From JAXMAR01 sp046350295 (lineage in GTDB: Bacteria > Planctomycetota > Planctomycetia > Gemmatales > Gemmataceae), in NCBI GenBank assembly GCA_046350295.1, contig JAXMAR010000065.1:1-33910 (forward strand): a DNA stretch of 33,910 nt. Direction: 5' to 3'. Within the stretch, counting starts at the first letter, position 1. Each line of letters begins with the position of its first letter. The translations under genes were made by a program, and so were the position numbers. Shown piece after piece: positions 24,844 through 33,658 of the stretch. Below the pieces are notes generated by a model, which saw only the letters and a program-made list of their open reading frames with translations, ran no database searches and was not told where the DNA came from.

Positions 24844-25455
24844 ATGTTCACCGGCCTCATCGAAGCCCTCGGCACGATTCGCGACATCCGCCCCGACGGC
24901 CCGGGCCGGTGGCTCACCGTCGCAGAACCCGCCATCGCCGCCGACGCCCCCCGCGGCGCCAGCGTCGCCGTCAACGGCGTCTGTCTCACCGTCGTCGAAC
25001 GCGGCCCCGATTGGCTCCGCTTCCAGGCCGGCCCCGAAACTCTCCAGCGCACCAACCTCGGCGAACTCACTCCCGGCGCGACGGTCAACCTCGAACGCTC
25101 TCTCCGCCTCGGCGACCGTCTCGGCGGCCACATCGTCCAGGGCCACGTCGACGCCGTCGGCGCCATCGAACGCCGCGAGCCGCAAGCCGACTGGGAAACC
25201 GTCTGGTTCACCTGCCCCCCGGAACTCACCCGGCAAATGATCCCCAAAGGCTCCATCGCCATCGACGGCGTCAGCCTCACCCTCGTCACCGTCCAGCCCG
25301 GCCGCTTCAGCGTCGCCCTCATCCCCCACACCCTCGCCGTCACCACCCTCGGCAAAAAACCCCCCGGCGCCACCGTCAACCTCGAAACCGACATGTTCGG
25401 CAAGTATGTCGTCCAGTACCTCGAACAACTATCCCTGCCGCGCCCTCGACCCTGA
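24844..25455 (+). CDS. ribE: riboflavin synthase, alpha chain
   Basis: The 203-residue protein disproportionates two molecules of 6,7-dimethyl-8-ribityllumazine to riboflavin, the last step of the pathway. It begins with the characteristic MFTGLIE and contains two related barrels. The first has GASVAVNGVCLTV and GGHIVQGHVD, the second KGSIAIDGVSLTLV. This duplication is the family hallmark, and the length is typical (about 200-215). The ATG at 24844 is chosen from the conserved MFTGLI start over an in-frame GTG nine bases upstream. No FMN-riboswitch-like structure is evident in the short leader. Sometimes the gene is called ribC in other organisms. Confidence 0.97.
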   Translation: MFTGLIEALGTIRDIRPDGPGRWLTVAEPAIAADAPRGASVAVNGVCLTVVERGPDWLRFQAGPETLQRTNLGELTPGATVNLERSLRLGDRLGGHIVQGHVDAVGAIERREPQADWETVWFTCPPELTRQMIPKGSIAIDGVSLTLVTVQPGRFSVALIPHTLAVTTLGKKPPGATVNLETDMFGKYVVQYLEQLSLPRPRP

Positions 25456-25569
25456 CCGGCCGTCTTTTTGCCCTCCATTTTTCTGCTTCCCCCAGGCGCT
25501 CCCTATCGCTTCTCCCGCCCCGCGTGGTAAACTGGAATCACCATTGCCGGCGCCGACCCCGAGCTTGCC

Positions 25570-25914
25570 ATGAACCCGTTCCAGTGGATCGCCGTCCCCA
25601 TCCTCTTCCTGATCCTCCTCTTCGAGGTCTTCAACTTCCTGCGCCGGCCCGGCCAACGCGTCCAACGCTTCTTCCGCTGCCTCGTTTGGACCGCCGCCGC
25701 CGTCACGATCGCCCACCCCGACTACCTCCAGACCCTCGCCACCAGCGTCGGCATCACCCGCGGCGCCGACCTCGTCTTCTATGTCTTCGTTCTCGTCTTC
25801 ATCGTCGTCTCCTTCTACTTCTATGCCCGCTACCTGCGCATGGAGCGCCAGCTCACCCAGGTCGTCCGGCACCTCGCCATCCACGAGGCACGCAAGGGTA
25901 AAACCGCCGATTGA
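25570..25914 (+). CDS. DUF2304-type small membrane protein
   Basis: The 114-residue protein has hydrophobic helices at about 5-22 and about 65-88. Between them is GITRGADLVFYVFVLVFI, which matches the GxGRGADLxxY pattern of DUF2304 proteins, followed by a basic amphipathic tail (ARYLRMERQLTQVVRHLAI). DUF2304 genes commonly sit next to glycosyltransferases and are thought to act with them at the membrane; the biochemical role is unknown. The stop overlaps a possible TTG start of the next gene (TTGA), consistent with co-translation with the GT2 gene. Confidence 0.8.
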   Translation: MNPFQWIAVPILFLILLFEVFNFLRRPGQRVQRFFRCLVWTAAAVTIAHPDYLQTLATSVGITRGADLVFYVFVLVFIVVSFYFYARYLRMERQLTQVVRHLAIHEARKGKTAD

Positions 25915-25922
25915 TCGCCCCC

Positions 25923-26984
25923 ATGCCGCAGACTTCCACCGTCGCCCCGGTCCAGGTCACGGTCGGCCTCATCGTCCGCAATGAGGCTGCCTCCATCGCC
26001 GCCACCCTCCACCACCTCCTCCAGCTCGATTTCGATCCCGCCGCCGCCGAGATCATCATCGTCGACGGCGCCTCCACCGACGGCACCGTCGACATCGTCA
26101 ACCGCTGCATCGCCGACCACCCCGGACGACGCATCCGCCTCATCCCCGAAACCGGACCACGCGGCCACGGCAACGCTCGCAACCTCGTCCTCGAAAACGC
26201 CCAGGGACAGTACGTCGCCTTCACCGACGCCGACTGTCACCTCCCCGCCGACTGGCTCCGTACCCTCGTGCGCCTCCTCGACTCCGCCCGCCGCGACGAC
26301 CCCCACGTCGTCGCCGCCGGCGGCATCCGCTATCCCGCGCCGCCACGCCACTGGAAGGAACGCCTCCTCAACGACCTCCTCGGCTCCTATCTCGGCTCCG
26401 GCGGCAGCGCCGGCTTCGTCCTCGCCCGCTCCCGCTTCGTCGACTCCATCGGCAACTACAACGTCATCTATCTCCGCTCCGTCGCCGCCGCCGAAAAATA
26501 CCTCCCCATCCGCTTCGGCGAGGACTTCGAGTTCAACCGCCGCCTCACCTCCAAGGGATACAAGCTCCTCCTCTCCCCCGACGCCAAGGTCTACCACCAC
26601 CAGGACCCCAGCTTCCGCGCCTTCGCCCGCCAGATGGCCTCCTACGGCCTCGGCCAGGCCCGCGTCTGGAAGCTCACCGGACACGTCCGCCTCTTCGCTC
26701 CCCTCGTCGCCCTCTTCTTCATCGTCGTCGCCGTCGGCTGGGTCACGGCCTTCTTCTCGACCCCTCTCTTCCTCGCCTACCTCGCGATCCCCGCCTCCTA
26801 CGCCCTCGTCGTCCTGGCCTCCTCCCTCGCCCTCGCCACACGCCACCGCAGCCCCAGCCTCCTCCTCGCCACGCTCCTCTTCCCCATGCAGCACGCCGCC
26901 TACGCCTTCGGCTTCCTCCGCGGCCTGTTCCAACCCGCCCGCCAACCGCCCGCCGCCCAGGCGTCCCCCAACCCGCCTTCTTGA
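25923..26984 (+). CDS. family 2 glycosyltransferase with C-terminal membrane segments
   Basis: The 353-residue protein has the GT2 nucleotide-sugar fold: VRNEAASI at 18-25, the DGASTDGT block at 48-55 and the TDADC (DxD-type) motif at 101-105. GEDFEFNRRL supplies the expected ED base region. The C terminus has at least two hydrophobic segments (LVALFFIVVAVGWVTAFF and following), so the enzyme is membrane-bound. It should transfer a sugar to a lipid-linked acceptor in surface-polysaccharide synthesis; donor and acceptor are unknown. I chose the ATG at 25923; a TTG at 25911 overlaps the preceding DUF2304 stop and is an alternative. It is likely co-transcribed with DUF2304. Confidence 0.88.
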   Translation: MPQTSTVAPVQVTVGLIVRNEAASIAATLHHLLQLDFDPAAAEIIIVDGASTDGTVDIVNRCIADHPGRRIRLIPETGPRGHGNARNLVLENAQGQYVAFTDADCHLPADWLRTLVRLLDSARRDDPHVVAAGGIRYPAPPRHWKERLLNDLLGSYLGSGGSAGFVLARSRFVDSIGNYNVIYLRSVAAAEKYLPIRFGEDFEFNRRLTSKGYKLLLSPDAKVYHHQDPSFRAFARQMASYGLGQARVWKLTGHVRLFAPLVALFFIVVAVGWVTAFFSTPLFLAYLAIPASYALVVLASSLALATRHRSPSLLLATLLFPMQHAAYAFGFLRGLFQPARQPPAAQASPNPPS

Positions 26985-27070
26985 TGCCGTTCCCAAGAAA
27001 CCATCTTCCATTTCTTTCATTTCGTTACGGCGTCGTTACTGAAACGAACTCTCTCACGAATGAGCTGGAA

Positions 27071-27143
27071 AACCACCGGCCACTTGATCCGGGCGACTCT
27101 TTTTTTCCGTGCGTTCCGTGCGTTCGGTGGTTGTCTCTCTTTT
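27071..27143. terminator. possible convergent terminator region between the GT2 and flippase genes
   Basis: AACCACCG at 27071-27078 and CGGTGGTT at 27125-27132 form an exact 8-bp inverted repeat with a long 46-nt loop, followed by GTCTCTCTTTTT on the plus strand. The loop is long for an intrinsic terminator, so confidence is low. Within the loop and right arm the phrase CCGTGCGTT is tandemly repeated at 27107-27125. Confidence 0.3.
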
Positions 27144-28373
27144 TCACCGCCGCGCCACGAACACCCCCTCCGCCAGCGCAACCGTCGCGCCCCCCGCCAG
27201 GTACGCCCAGGCCACCCCCAGGGCGTCCAGGTCCGCGGTCGCCAGCAGCATCCCCACGATCACCACGACGCCTGCCCCCATCGCCACCGGTGACCACGCC
27301 GTTCGCCCCTTCGCCACCAGGTACACCTCCAGCAATGGGTACGTCCCCGTACACACCCCCGCCCCCAGCAGCACCAGCATCGGGCCCAGCGCCCCCGCAT
27401 ACGACGTCGGCAACAGCCATGTCACGAATCCCCAACCCAGCAGCGCCGTCACCCCCGTCGCCGCAGCGAGAAACAGCCCGAAAAAACAACTTAGCTTGAC
27501 AATGAACGACCGCTCGAAGCCGTGCGGCCCCGACACGTGCGGTTGCACCACCCGCACCGCAAGCGCGATCAACTGCGATTGCAGCCCCGATACCTGCACG
27601 CCGATCGCGAACAGCGCCGCCTCCGCCTCCCCCGCCCGCGCCACCAGGATCGCCAGTGCCGCGACCACGGCCAGGCCCGCCAGCCCCGTCGTCACCATCA
27701 GCGGCCACGATTCCCGCGCCAGCCGCCGGGCCAGCCCCCGCTCCACGCGCCAGCGCAACGGCTGCACCCGCGCGTGATACAGCCAGGCCTGCAATGCCGC
27801 CGTCACCCCCCAGCGCAGGGCGTAGCATCCCGCCGCCCCCGCCAGGTCCATTCGCTCCGCCCGCCACAACAGAAACGCCGTCCCCAGCGCGCACGTGTCC
27901 CCCGCCGCCATGCACAACCCCGCCGCCGCCTGCCGGTGCCGCACGTCGAAGAACGGCTGCAACTGCGTCGCTTGCAGCACGTTCCCCCCCAGCAGCACCA
28001 GCCCGGCCCCGATCACGTCCCAGCCGGCCCCGCTGAGCGCCAGGTAGCCCAGCGCCGCCACGCCCCCCGCCGCCGCGATCGCCCCGCTCACCCGCACATG
28101 CGCCGCCACCAGCGCATCCATGTCCTCCGGCCGCCGCGTCCCCTCGCGCACGACCACCGGCCGCGTTCCCACCGCCAGCAACAGGATGAACGCCTGCAAG
28201 CTGATGAGATACGACAGGAGCCCGTACGACTCCTGCGTCAGCCCGCGCGTCAGAAAAAACACCACCCCCACCGAGCACACCGTCGTCCAGCCGAGACACA
28301 CCCCCAGCCATGCCAGGTTCCCCGCCGCCCGCCGCCCCGCCGGCGTCCAGTAACTCCGCAACAGCGCACGCAA
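27144..28373 (-). CDS. Wzx/MOP-type polysaccharide flippase-like membrane protein
   Basis: The protein has about 12 hydrophobic segments and the general layout of oligosaccharide flippases. N-terminal NLAWLGVCLGWTTVCSVGVVFFLTRGL is followed by SYGLLSYLISLQAFILLL, a pattern like that of O-antigen/teichuronic flippases (RxLxxxxYGxxxxxxS). It should move lipid-linked sugar repeats across the inner membrane. I start it at a TTG at 28373, giving 409 residues, because GGAGG lies 5 nt upstream; the frame extends to a TTG at 28427 with no ribosome site. It lies opposite in strand to the surrounding glycosyltransferase genes and is divergent from the methyltransferase at 28504. Confidence 0.82.
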   Translation of the reverse strand: MRALLRSYWTPAGRRAAGNLAWLGVCLGWTTVCSVGVVFFLTRGLTQESYGLLSYLISLQAFILLLAVGTRPVVVREGTRRPEDMDALVAAHVRVSGAIAAAGGVAALGYLALSGAGWDVIGAGLVLLGGNVLQATQLQPFFDVRHRQAAAGLCMAAGDTCALGTAFLLWRAERMDLAGAAGCYALRWGVTAALQAWLYHARVQPLRWRVERGLARRLARESWPLMVTTGLAGLAVVAALAILVARAGEAEAALFAIGVQVSGLQSQLIALAVRVVQPHVSGPHGFERSFIVKLSCFFGLFLAAATGVTALLGWGFVTWLLPTSYAGALGPMLVLLGAGVCTGTYPLLEVYLVAKGRTAWSPVAMGAGVVVIVGMLLATADLDALGVAWAYLAGGATVALAEGVFVARR

Positions 28374-28464
28374 ACCAACCTCCAAGCCCTTCTGACTTCC
28401 GGCGCTTCCCTTCGGGTCGCGGAGCAACGGCCTTGCTGGCGGACGGTCCCGCGCTCCGATAGAC

Positions 28465-28470
28465 TATACT
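28465..28470 (+). promoter_or_regulatory. possible -10 element (TATACT) ahead of the methyltransferase
   Basis: TATACT lies 33 nt before ATG 28504 in the divergent spacer. No clear -35 hexamer is seen at normal spacing. It is the same hexamer as at 602-607. Confidence 0.25.
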
Positions 28471-28503
28471 TCACTACCCGGCAGAGCCTCGCCAGCACCG
28501 TCC

Positions 28504-29328
28504 ATGTCCGAAACCCAGTTCTTCGAGCTCTTTCTGCAGGAACTCCGCGAGAATTCCATTCTCCGCGGCTACTACCACCTCCTCGATAGCTCCTGGGCCT
28601 TCGGCTTCCGCAAGACCTACTTCCTCCAGCGCCTCGCCTTCCTCGCCCGCCACGTCCCGCGCGATCCCACTCTCCGCGTCTGGGACTGCGGCTGCGGCTT
28701 CGGCACCCAGGGCATCTTCCTTTCCCTCAACGGCGTCTCCTGCCGCGGCTCCACCCTCGACTACTTCATCGGCCACATCCCGCCACGCCTCGCCTACTGG
28801 GCCCGCCACGGCGACGTCTCCCGCTTCCGCTTCCGCCACGAAAACCTCTTCGACCTCCCCATCGAGCCCGCCGCCACCGACATCGTCCTCGCCGCCGACA
28901 CCCTCCACCACCTCGAGCCCATCGACGAAGCCCTGGACCGCATCGCCCGCGCCCTCCGCCCCGGCGGCAAGCTCCTCGTCTTCGAGGAAAACGGCAACAA
29001 CCTCCTTCAATGCCTCATGCTCTACCGTCTTCGCGGCAATCAGCGCGTCGTCGATCGCTGGGACGACGGCCTGCAAAAGTTCGTCCGCTTTGGCCACGAA
29101 AACATCCGCCCTCTCTGGCGCTGGGAAAGGCTACTCGCGCGCCACGGCCTCATCATCGATAAAGCCTCGGTCGAATACATCCGTATGTTCCTTCCCCCGT
29201 TCTACCTCCTCTTCAGCGCGGATCGCCTCCGGCGGTGGGAAAACGTGCTGCGTCGCCTTGCCCTATTTCGGGAGTTGCTCTTTTTTGGGGTCAACTTCGC
29301 CGCCCGGCGTCGCGCCAGCGTTCCGTAA
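28504..29328 (+). CDS. class I SAM-dependent methyltransferase
   Basis: The 274-residue protein has the SAM-binding loop VWDCGCGFGTQG (about 59-70), then DIVLAADTLHHLEPIDEAL, typical of motif II-III of class I enzymes, and RALRPGGKLLVFEENG as post-motif. The C-terminal half has a helical region with IRMFLPPFYLLFSADRL, which is partly hydrophobic and may contact the membrane or a lipid. The position at the head of the polysaccharide genes, 115 nt before wecB, suggests a sugar- or lipid-linked substrate, but this is inference. Other annotation could be UbiE/COQ5-like; the substrate is not readable. Confidence 0.86.
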   Translation: MSETQFFELFLQELRENSILRGYYHLLDSSWAFGFRKTYFLQRLAFLARHVPRDPTLRVWDCGCGFGTQGIFLSLNGVSCRGSTLDYFIGHIPPRLAYWARHGDVSRFRFRHENLFDLPIEPAATDIVLAADTLHHLEPIDEALDRIARALRPGGKLLVFEENGNNLLQCLMLYRLRGNQRVVDRWDDGLQKFVRFGHENIRPLWRWERLLARHGLIIDKASVEYIRMFLPPFYLLFSADRLRRWENVLRRLALFRELLFFGVNFAARRRASVP

Positions 29329-29443
29329 CTCTGCAACGCTCGCAAGAGTTCCTTCTCACGATAACACCTCTCCGGCGCTTGCCAACGACCCATCTCCATG
29401 CGATGATATAGGCCAGCGCATTTTCGGTCATCGGTCACTCCTT

Positions 29444-30532
29444 ATGCGACTAGCTCTCGTCCTCGGTACCAGGCCGGAGATCATCAAGATGACTCCGGTC
29501 ATTCGAGCCTGCCGCGCTGAAACAATCCCCTTCCTCCTAATCCACACCGGCCAGCATTACTCCCATGAGTTGGACCGGGTCTTCTTCGACCAACTCGGCC
29601 TCCCGGAGCCGGACTTCCGCCTCAATGTCGGCTCCGGCCGCCACGGCGAGCAGACCGCCAAGATGCTCGCCCCCCTCGAAAACATCTTCTTCGCCGAGAA
29701 ACCCGACTTCGTCCTCGTTGAGGGGGACACCAACTCCGTCCTCGCCGGCGCCCTCGCCGCCGTCAAGCTCCATATCAAAGTCGGCCATGTCGAGGCCGGC
29801 CTGCGCAGCTATGACCGCTCTATGCCCGAGGAAATCAACCGCGTCCTCGTCGACCACATGTCCGATGTCCTCTTCGCTCCCACGGAAGCCGCTCGACTCC
29901 TTCTCCGGAAAGAGAACATCCCCGACTCCCTGATCTACGTAACCGGCAACACTATCGTCGACGCCGTTCTGCAGAACCGCGATCTGGCCCTTGAAAACAG
30001 CGCCATCCTGCGCCAGCTTGACCTACGTCCCAAGGCATTCGTCCTCATGACCGCCCACCGCCAGGAAAACGTCGATGTCCCCGAGCGCCTCGCGGGCATC
30101 ATCCGCGGCGCCGCTCTCATCGCGCGCGATCTCGGTCTCCCGATCCTCTACCCGATCCACCCACGCTCGCGCAAGATGCTCGACCGTTTCGGCGTCGCCA
30201 CCGAAGGCATCCGCCTCGTCGATCCGGTCGACTTCCTCGATTTCCTCGCCCTCGAAGCCTCCGCCCGCCTCATCCTCACCGATAGCGGCGGCGTTCAGGA
30301 GGAGGCCTGCATCCTCGGTGTCCCCTGCGTCACCCTGCGCGACAATACCGAACGCCCTGAAACCATCGACGTCGGCGCCAATGTCCTCGCCGGCGCCGCC
30401 CCCGACGTCATCCTCGGCTCCGCCCGCGCCCAACTCCAGCCCCGCCCCGTCTGGAGCCAGCCCTTCGGCGACGGCCACGCCGCCCCGCGCATGCTCCGAA
30501 TCCTCCGAGGTCTCGCATGCGCATCCTCATGA
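29444..30532 (+). CDS. wecB: UDP-N-acetylglucosamine 2-epimerase (non-hydrolysing)
   Basis: The 362-residue enzyme interconverts UDP-GlcNAc and UDP-ManNAc for surface polysaccharide synthesis. It has the whole set of family motifs: GTRPEIIKM (8-16), TGQHYSHELD, VEGDTNSVLAGA, GHVEAGLRS, MPEEINR, TAHRQENV, SGGVQEEA and RPETIDVG. The long open frame upstream of 29444 belongs to another reading frame over the methyltransferase and is not part of it. No good ribosome site precedes the ATG, but the conserved N terminus fixes it. The 3' end overlaps the next glycosyltransferase gene by 16 nt. A close relative acting on another UDP-sugar cannot be excluded. Confidence 0.94.
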   Translation: MRLALVLGTRPEIIKMTPVIRACRAETIPFLLIHTGQHYSHELDRVFFDQLGLPEPDFRLNVGSGRHGEQTAKMLAPLENIFFAEKPDFVLVEGDTNSVLAGALAAVKLHIKVGHVEAGLRSYDRSMPEEINRVLVDHMSDVLFAPTEAARLLLRKENIPDSLIYVTGNTIVDAVLQNRDLALENSAILRQLDLRPKAFVLMTAHRQENVDVPERLAGIIRGAALIARDLGLPILYPIHPRSRKMLDRFGVATEGIRLVDPVDFLDFLALEASARLILTDSGGVQEEACILGVPCVTLRDNTERPETIDVGANVLAGAAPDVILGSARAQLQPRPVWSQPFGDGHAAPRMLRILRGLACASS

Positions 30533-31746
30533 CCCTGGAAACGACCTTCCCACCGCACATCCGCGTCGAGAAGGAGATGCGCTCCCTCAGCGCCTTGGGC
30601 CACGACCTCCATCTCGTGGCCTACGGTAAGCGCGGCCAACCCCGCCGCGAACACGTCCCCGGCCTCGGCACGGTCCACCGCGTTCGCTTCCCTGTCTGGC
30701 TCCGTCCCTTCCGTCTTCTCTATGGCGGCCGCTGGCCCTACCTGCGCTTCTGGCTCCCGCGCGTCCGCCGCATCGCCGACGACGTCTGCCCCGACGCTAT
30801 CCACGTCCACGATCTTCCCATGGCCTGGGTCGGCTACCGCGTCGGCCGCCATTTTCGCATTCCCCTCGTCCTCGATTTCCACGAGAACTACCCCGGCTTC
30901 CTCGTCTGGGCCGCCAAGACCTTCCATCCCTTCATCCGCGCTTCCATCGACTACCCCGGCTGGAATCACTACGAGGCCCTCGCCGTCCGCTGGGCCGATC
31001 GCATCATCGTCGTCGACCCCACCAATCAGGAACGCCTCACCCGCCTCTACGCTGTCCCACCTGAGCGATGTGTCGTCGTCGGTAACTCTCCCGACCTCGA
31101 CCACCTCCTTCCGCTCCTCGCGAACGCCCAGGCCCGCATCCACCCTGACCCCACCTTCGTCACCCTGCTTTACATCGGCGGCATCGACGCCGGCCGCGGC
31201 ATCCAGACCGTGCTTCACGCCCTCAGCCTACTCCCCTGCCAGGTCGCTCGCTCCGGCCGCCCCGCCACCCTCCGCTTCGTCATCGTCGGTGACGGCCCCT
31301 ACCGCCCCAAACTCGAAAAGCTCGCCCGCCAGTTCGGCGTCGCCGACCGCGTCCACTTCGAAGGCTTCCAGCCCTTCCACCGTCTTCCCGACTTCATTGC
31401 CGCCGCCGACATCGGCGTCGTCCCCCACGTCAAGGACCCCTTGACGCAGACGACCATGCCCAACAAGATTTTCGACTACATGCTTGGCGGCCTTCCTATC
31501 CTTGTGTCCGATTGCGCCCCGCTGGTTCGCGTCGCGCAGCGCGGCCCCTGCGGCGACGTCTTCGCCTCCGAAGACGCCGCCAGCTGCGCCGCCGCAACGC
31601 AGCGCCTAGTCAACACCCTCGGTTCTTCGGACTTTGGACAGCGCGGACACGAACTAGTGCAGACCGAATACAATTGGGCCCGGGACACGGCCCAACTCCG
31701 CGACGTTTTGAGCCGTCTCCCAGGTGCACATGGTAACCTCTCCTAA
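30517..31746 (+). CDS. GT4-type (GT-B) glycosyltransferase
   Basis: The 409-residue protein has the two Rossmann domains of the GT-B fold. The N-terminal half has MTLETTFPPHIRVEKEMRSL and IHVHDLPMAWVGYRVGR (acceptor side), and the C-terminal half has LLYIGGIDAGRGIQ, FVIVGDGPYRPKLEKLA and PNKIFDYMLGGLPILVS, in which the E/K-type motif of GT4 is slightly altered (KIFDYM in place of ExxxxGxP). It would use a nucleotide-sugar donor, retaining the anomeric configuration. Target and donor are unknown. The start overlaps wecB by 16 nt and the end overlaps the next GT gene by 17 nt, so it is co-translated within the operon. Confidence 0.9.
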   Translation: MRILMTLETTFPPHIRVEKEMRSLSALGHDLHLVAYGKRGQPRREHVPGLGTVHRVRFPVWLRPFRLLYGGRWPYLRFWLPRVRRIADDVCPDAIHVHDLPMAWVGYRVGRHFRIPLVLDFHENYPGFLVWAAKTFHPFIRASIDYPGWNHYEALAVRWADRIIVVDPTNQERLTRLYAVPPERCVVVGNSPDLDHLLPLLANAQARIHPDPTFVTLLYIGGIDAGRGIQTVLHALSLLPCQVARSGRPATLRFVIVGDGPYRPKLEKLARQFGVADRVHFEGFQPFHRLPDFIAAADIGVVPHVKDPLTQTTMPNKIFDYMLGGLPILVSDCAPLVRVAQRGPCGDVFASEDAASCAAATQRLVNTLGSSDFGQRGHELVQTEYNWARDTAQLRDVLSRLPGAHGNLS

Positions 31747-32881
31747 ACAGACCATTGGGACAAGGCCGATCCACATCCTCCAGGTTCTCTTCGATCTGAA
31801 CCGCGGGGGATCCGAGACGTGGCTGATGCACGTCCTCCGCCACGCCGATCCCGACCGCTTTCGTATGGACTTCCTCTTGCACACGGAGGAGAAAGGCGCC
31901 TATGAGGAAGAGGTCATCCAGCGAGGCTGCAAGATCTTTCGTTGCCCCCGGCCCGTCAAGTTCTGGAGCTACGGCCGCGCGTTTCGCCGCATCCTACGCG
32001 AGAACGGACCTTATGACGTCCTTCATTCCCACGTTACCTACCAGGGAATCGTCGCCCGCCTCGCCTACAAGGAGAACGTCCCAACCCGCATCATGCACAG
32101 CCACAACGACCGCGTCGCCTTTCTTGGCGCCGGCTGGCTCCGCCCCCTGATAATCTCCTGGACCAACCGTTGGGTCCACCGCTACGCCACCCACGGCCTC
32201 GCCTGTAGCGAGAGGGCCGCCACTGCCCTCTTCGGCGAGAAATGGCGAAGCGACCCCCGCTGGCAAATCCTCTATTGTGGGATTGACGTGACGCCTTTCG
32301 AGCAGACCTATAGCAAGGAGCAAGTGAGGACCGAGTTGGGGATCCCAGCAAATGCACTTGTGATCGGCCACATAGGCCGATTCCACGTGCAGAAGAATCA
32401 CGCATTCTTGCTCGAAATCGCAGCAGCTCTTGTAAGGAAAGATCCCTCGGCGCGCGTCATCCTCGTCGGCGGCGGAGAATTGGAAAATCAGATTCGAAGC
32501 GCGGTCATCGAGCGGGGCCTCGCGGATCACGTGTGCCTTCTGGGCGTCCGGCCCGACGTTCCACGCATTCTCAAGGCCGTCGTGGACGTCGCCGTCTTGC
32601 CTTCGCGATATGAGGGTCTCCCGCTCGTGGCCCTGGAAGCGCAGGCCGCTGGCGTTCCGATTGTCGTTTCCAGTAACATCACATCCGAGCTTGACTTCTG
32701 TCCTGAGTTGGTCGCGCGCCTCTCTCTGGACGATTCCGCCGATGTCTGGGCGACAGAGATATTGGACCAGAAAAGAAAAAAGAGGCACGCGACACCTGCT
32801 AGCTTCCGCGCCAGCCCTTTTACCACGGAAGCGAGCGCCAGAGCACTCGAAGAACTCTACCTGAACCCGTTCTTGAAATAG
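31730..32881 (+). CDS. GT4-type glycosyltransferase (EpsF-like)
   Basis: The 383-residue protein carries VLFDLNRGGSETWLMHVLRHAD (the GGxE start of EpsF/GT4 enzymes), DVLHSHVTYQGIVARLA, HIGRFHVQKNH and SRYEGLPLVALEAQAAGVPIV, the standard EGxPxxxxEAxAxGxP nucleotide-sugar site. It should add a sugar in exopolysaccharide synthesis. ATG 31730 is preferred to a GTG 6 nt earlier because AGG is placed 5 nt upstream. Codon choice changes within the gene: the first 540 nt are strongly C-ending, whereas from about 32270 there are many GCA, GAT, TTG, AGA and ATA codons. The gene is co-oriented with the following methyltransferase, 9 nt away. Confidence 0.9.
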   Translation: MVTSPKQTIGTRPIHILQVLFDLNRGGSETWLMHVLRHADPDRFRMDFLLHTEEKGAYEEEVIQRGCKIFRCPRPVKFWSYGRAFRRILRENGPYDVLHSHVTYQGIVARLAYKENVPTRIMHSHNDRVAFLGAGWLRPLIISWTNRWVHRYATHGLACSERAATALFGEKWRSDPRWQILYCGIDVTPFEQTYSKEQVRTELGIPANALVIGHIGRFHVQKNHAFLLEIAAALVRKDPSARVILVGGGELENQIRSAVIERGLADHVCLLGVRPDVPRILKAVVDVAVLPSRYEGLPLVALEAQAAGVPIVVSSNITSELDFCPELVARLSLDDSADVWATEILDQKRKKRHATPASFRASPFTTEASARALEELYLNPFLK

Positions 32882-32890
32882 GATCCGCCC

Positions 32891-33658
32891 ATGAGCCGGC
32901 TGCAGGAACGACTCTACGATCTCTATTCCAAACATTACCAACGCGTCTTGCCCGAGACCGATCCGCGCCAGTTACGCTCGGTCGAGCGGTCTTCATTGGA
33001 CAGATCGTTCGGGCATCTCTTACGTGACCGCCGCGCCCGCGGCCCTGTCCTCGATTTGGGCTGTGGGACTGGCCGCCTCCTCTATTGGCTCAGCAGCTAC
33101 CCGGGGATCATCCCCGTCGGCGTGGATGCTTCAGAATGCCAAACGAAAGTCGCTCGGGAGTGCCTGCCCGGTTTTGACATTTCTTGTGCGAATGGCCTCT
33201 CGTTTCTGAAAACGCGACCTAATGCCTTCTCCGGTATCTTTTGTTTCGACGTCTTGGAACACCTTCCAGGCGATGATCTGTTGCTCGAATGGGTCGAAGC
33301 CTGTCGCAGCGCTCTCAAATCAGATGGCTTTTTTTGTTGCCGTGTTCCGAACGCGGGAAGCCTTATCGGCTCATTCGACCGATACGTGGATCTTACACAT
33401 CAGCGAGCCTTCACCGGAAGTAGCCTACTTCAGCTGCTCGAAGCAGCGGGCTTTAGCGACCCGAGCCTTCTTGGCATCAAGGAAGGACGCGCGATTGGCA
33501 GGATTCGAGCGTTCCTGGGAAACGTTTTGAGCCGATCCATCTATTTCCTCGCAAGCGGGAGCGTCCCGAAGTTCTCCGTCTTCACGACAAGCGTCGCGGC
33601 AGTCGGACGCGTTGCGTCCAGCGACGACAACGGCGCGGTGCAAAAGTCTAATCCGTGA
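32891..33658 (+). CDS. class I SAM-dependent methyltransferase
   Basis: The 255-residue protein has the SAM loop VLDLGCGTGRLLYWL (about 53-67), the acidic VGVDASE turn, and FCFDVLEHLPGDDLL, typical of UbiG/UbiE-like methyltransferases. RVPNAGSLIG and RYVDLTHQRAFT follow, which resemble methyltransferases of sugar-methylating clusters. The codon use is less GC-ending than in the earlier polysaccharide genes. Its last 11 nt overlap the end of the opposite-strand gene at the window edge. Probable role: methyl transfer to a polysaccharide or lipid-linked sugar, by context only. Confidence 0.85.
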   Translation: MSRLQERLYDLYSKHYQRVLPETDPRQLRSVERSSLDRSFGHLLRDRRARGPVLDLGCGTGRLLYWLSSYPGIIPVGVDASECQTKVARECLPGFDISCANGLSFLKTRPNAFSGIFCFDVLEHLPGDDLLLEWVEACRSALKSDGFFCCRVPNAGSLIGSFDRYVDLTHQRAFTGSSLLQLLEAAGFSDPSLLGIKEGRAIGRIRAFLGNVLSRSIYFLASGSVPKFSVFTTSVAAVGRVASSDDNGAVQKSNP

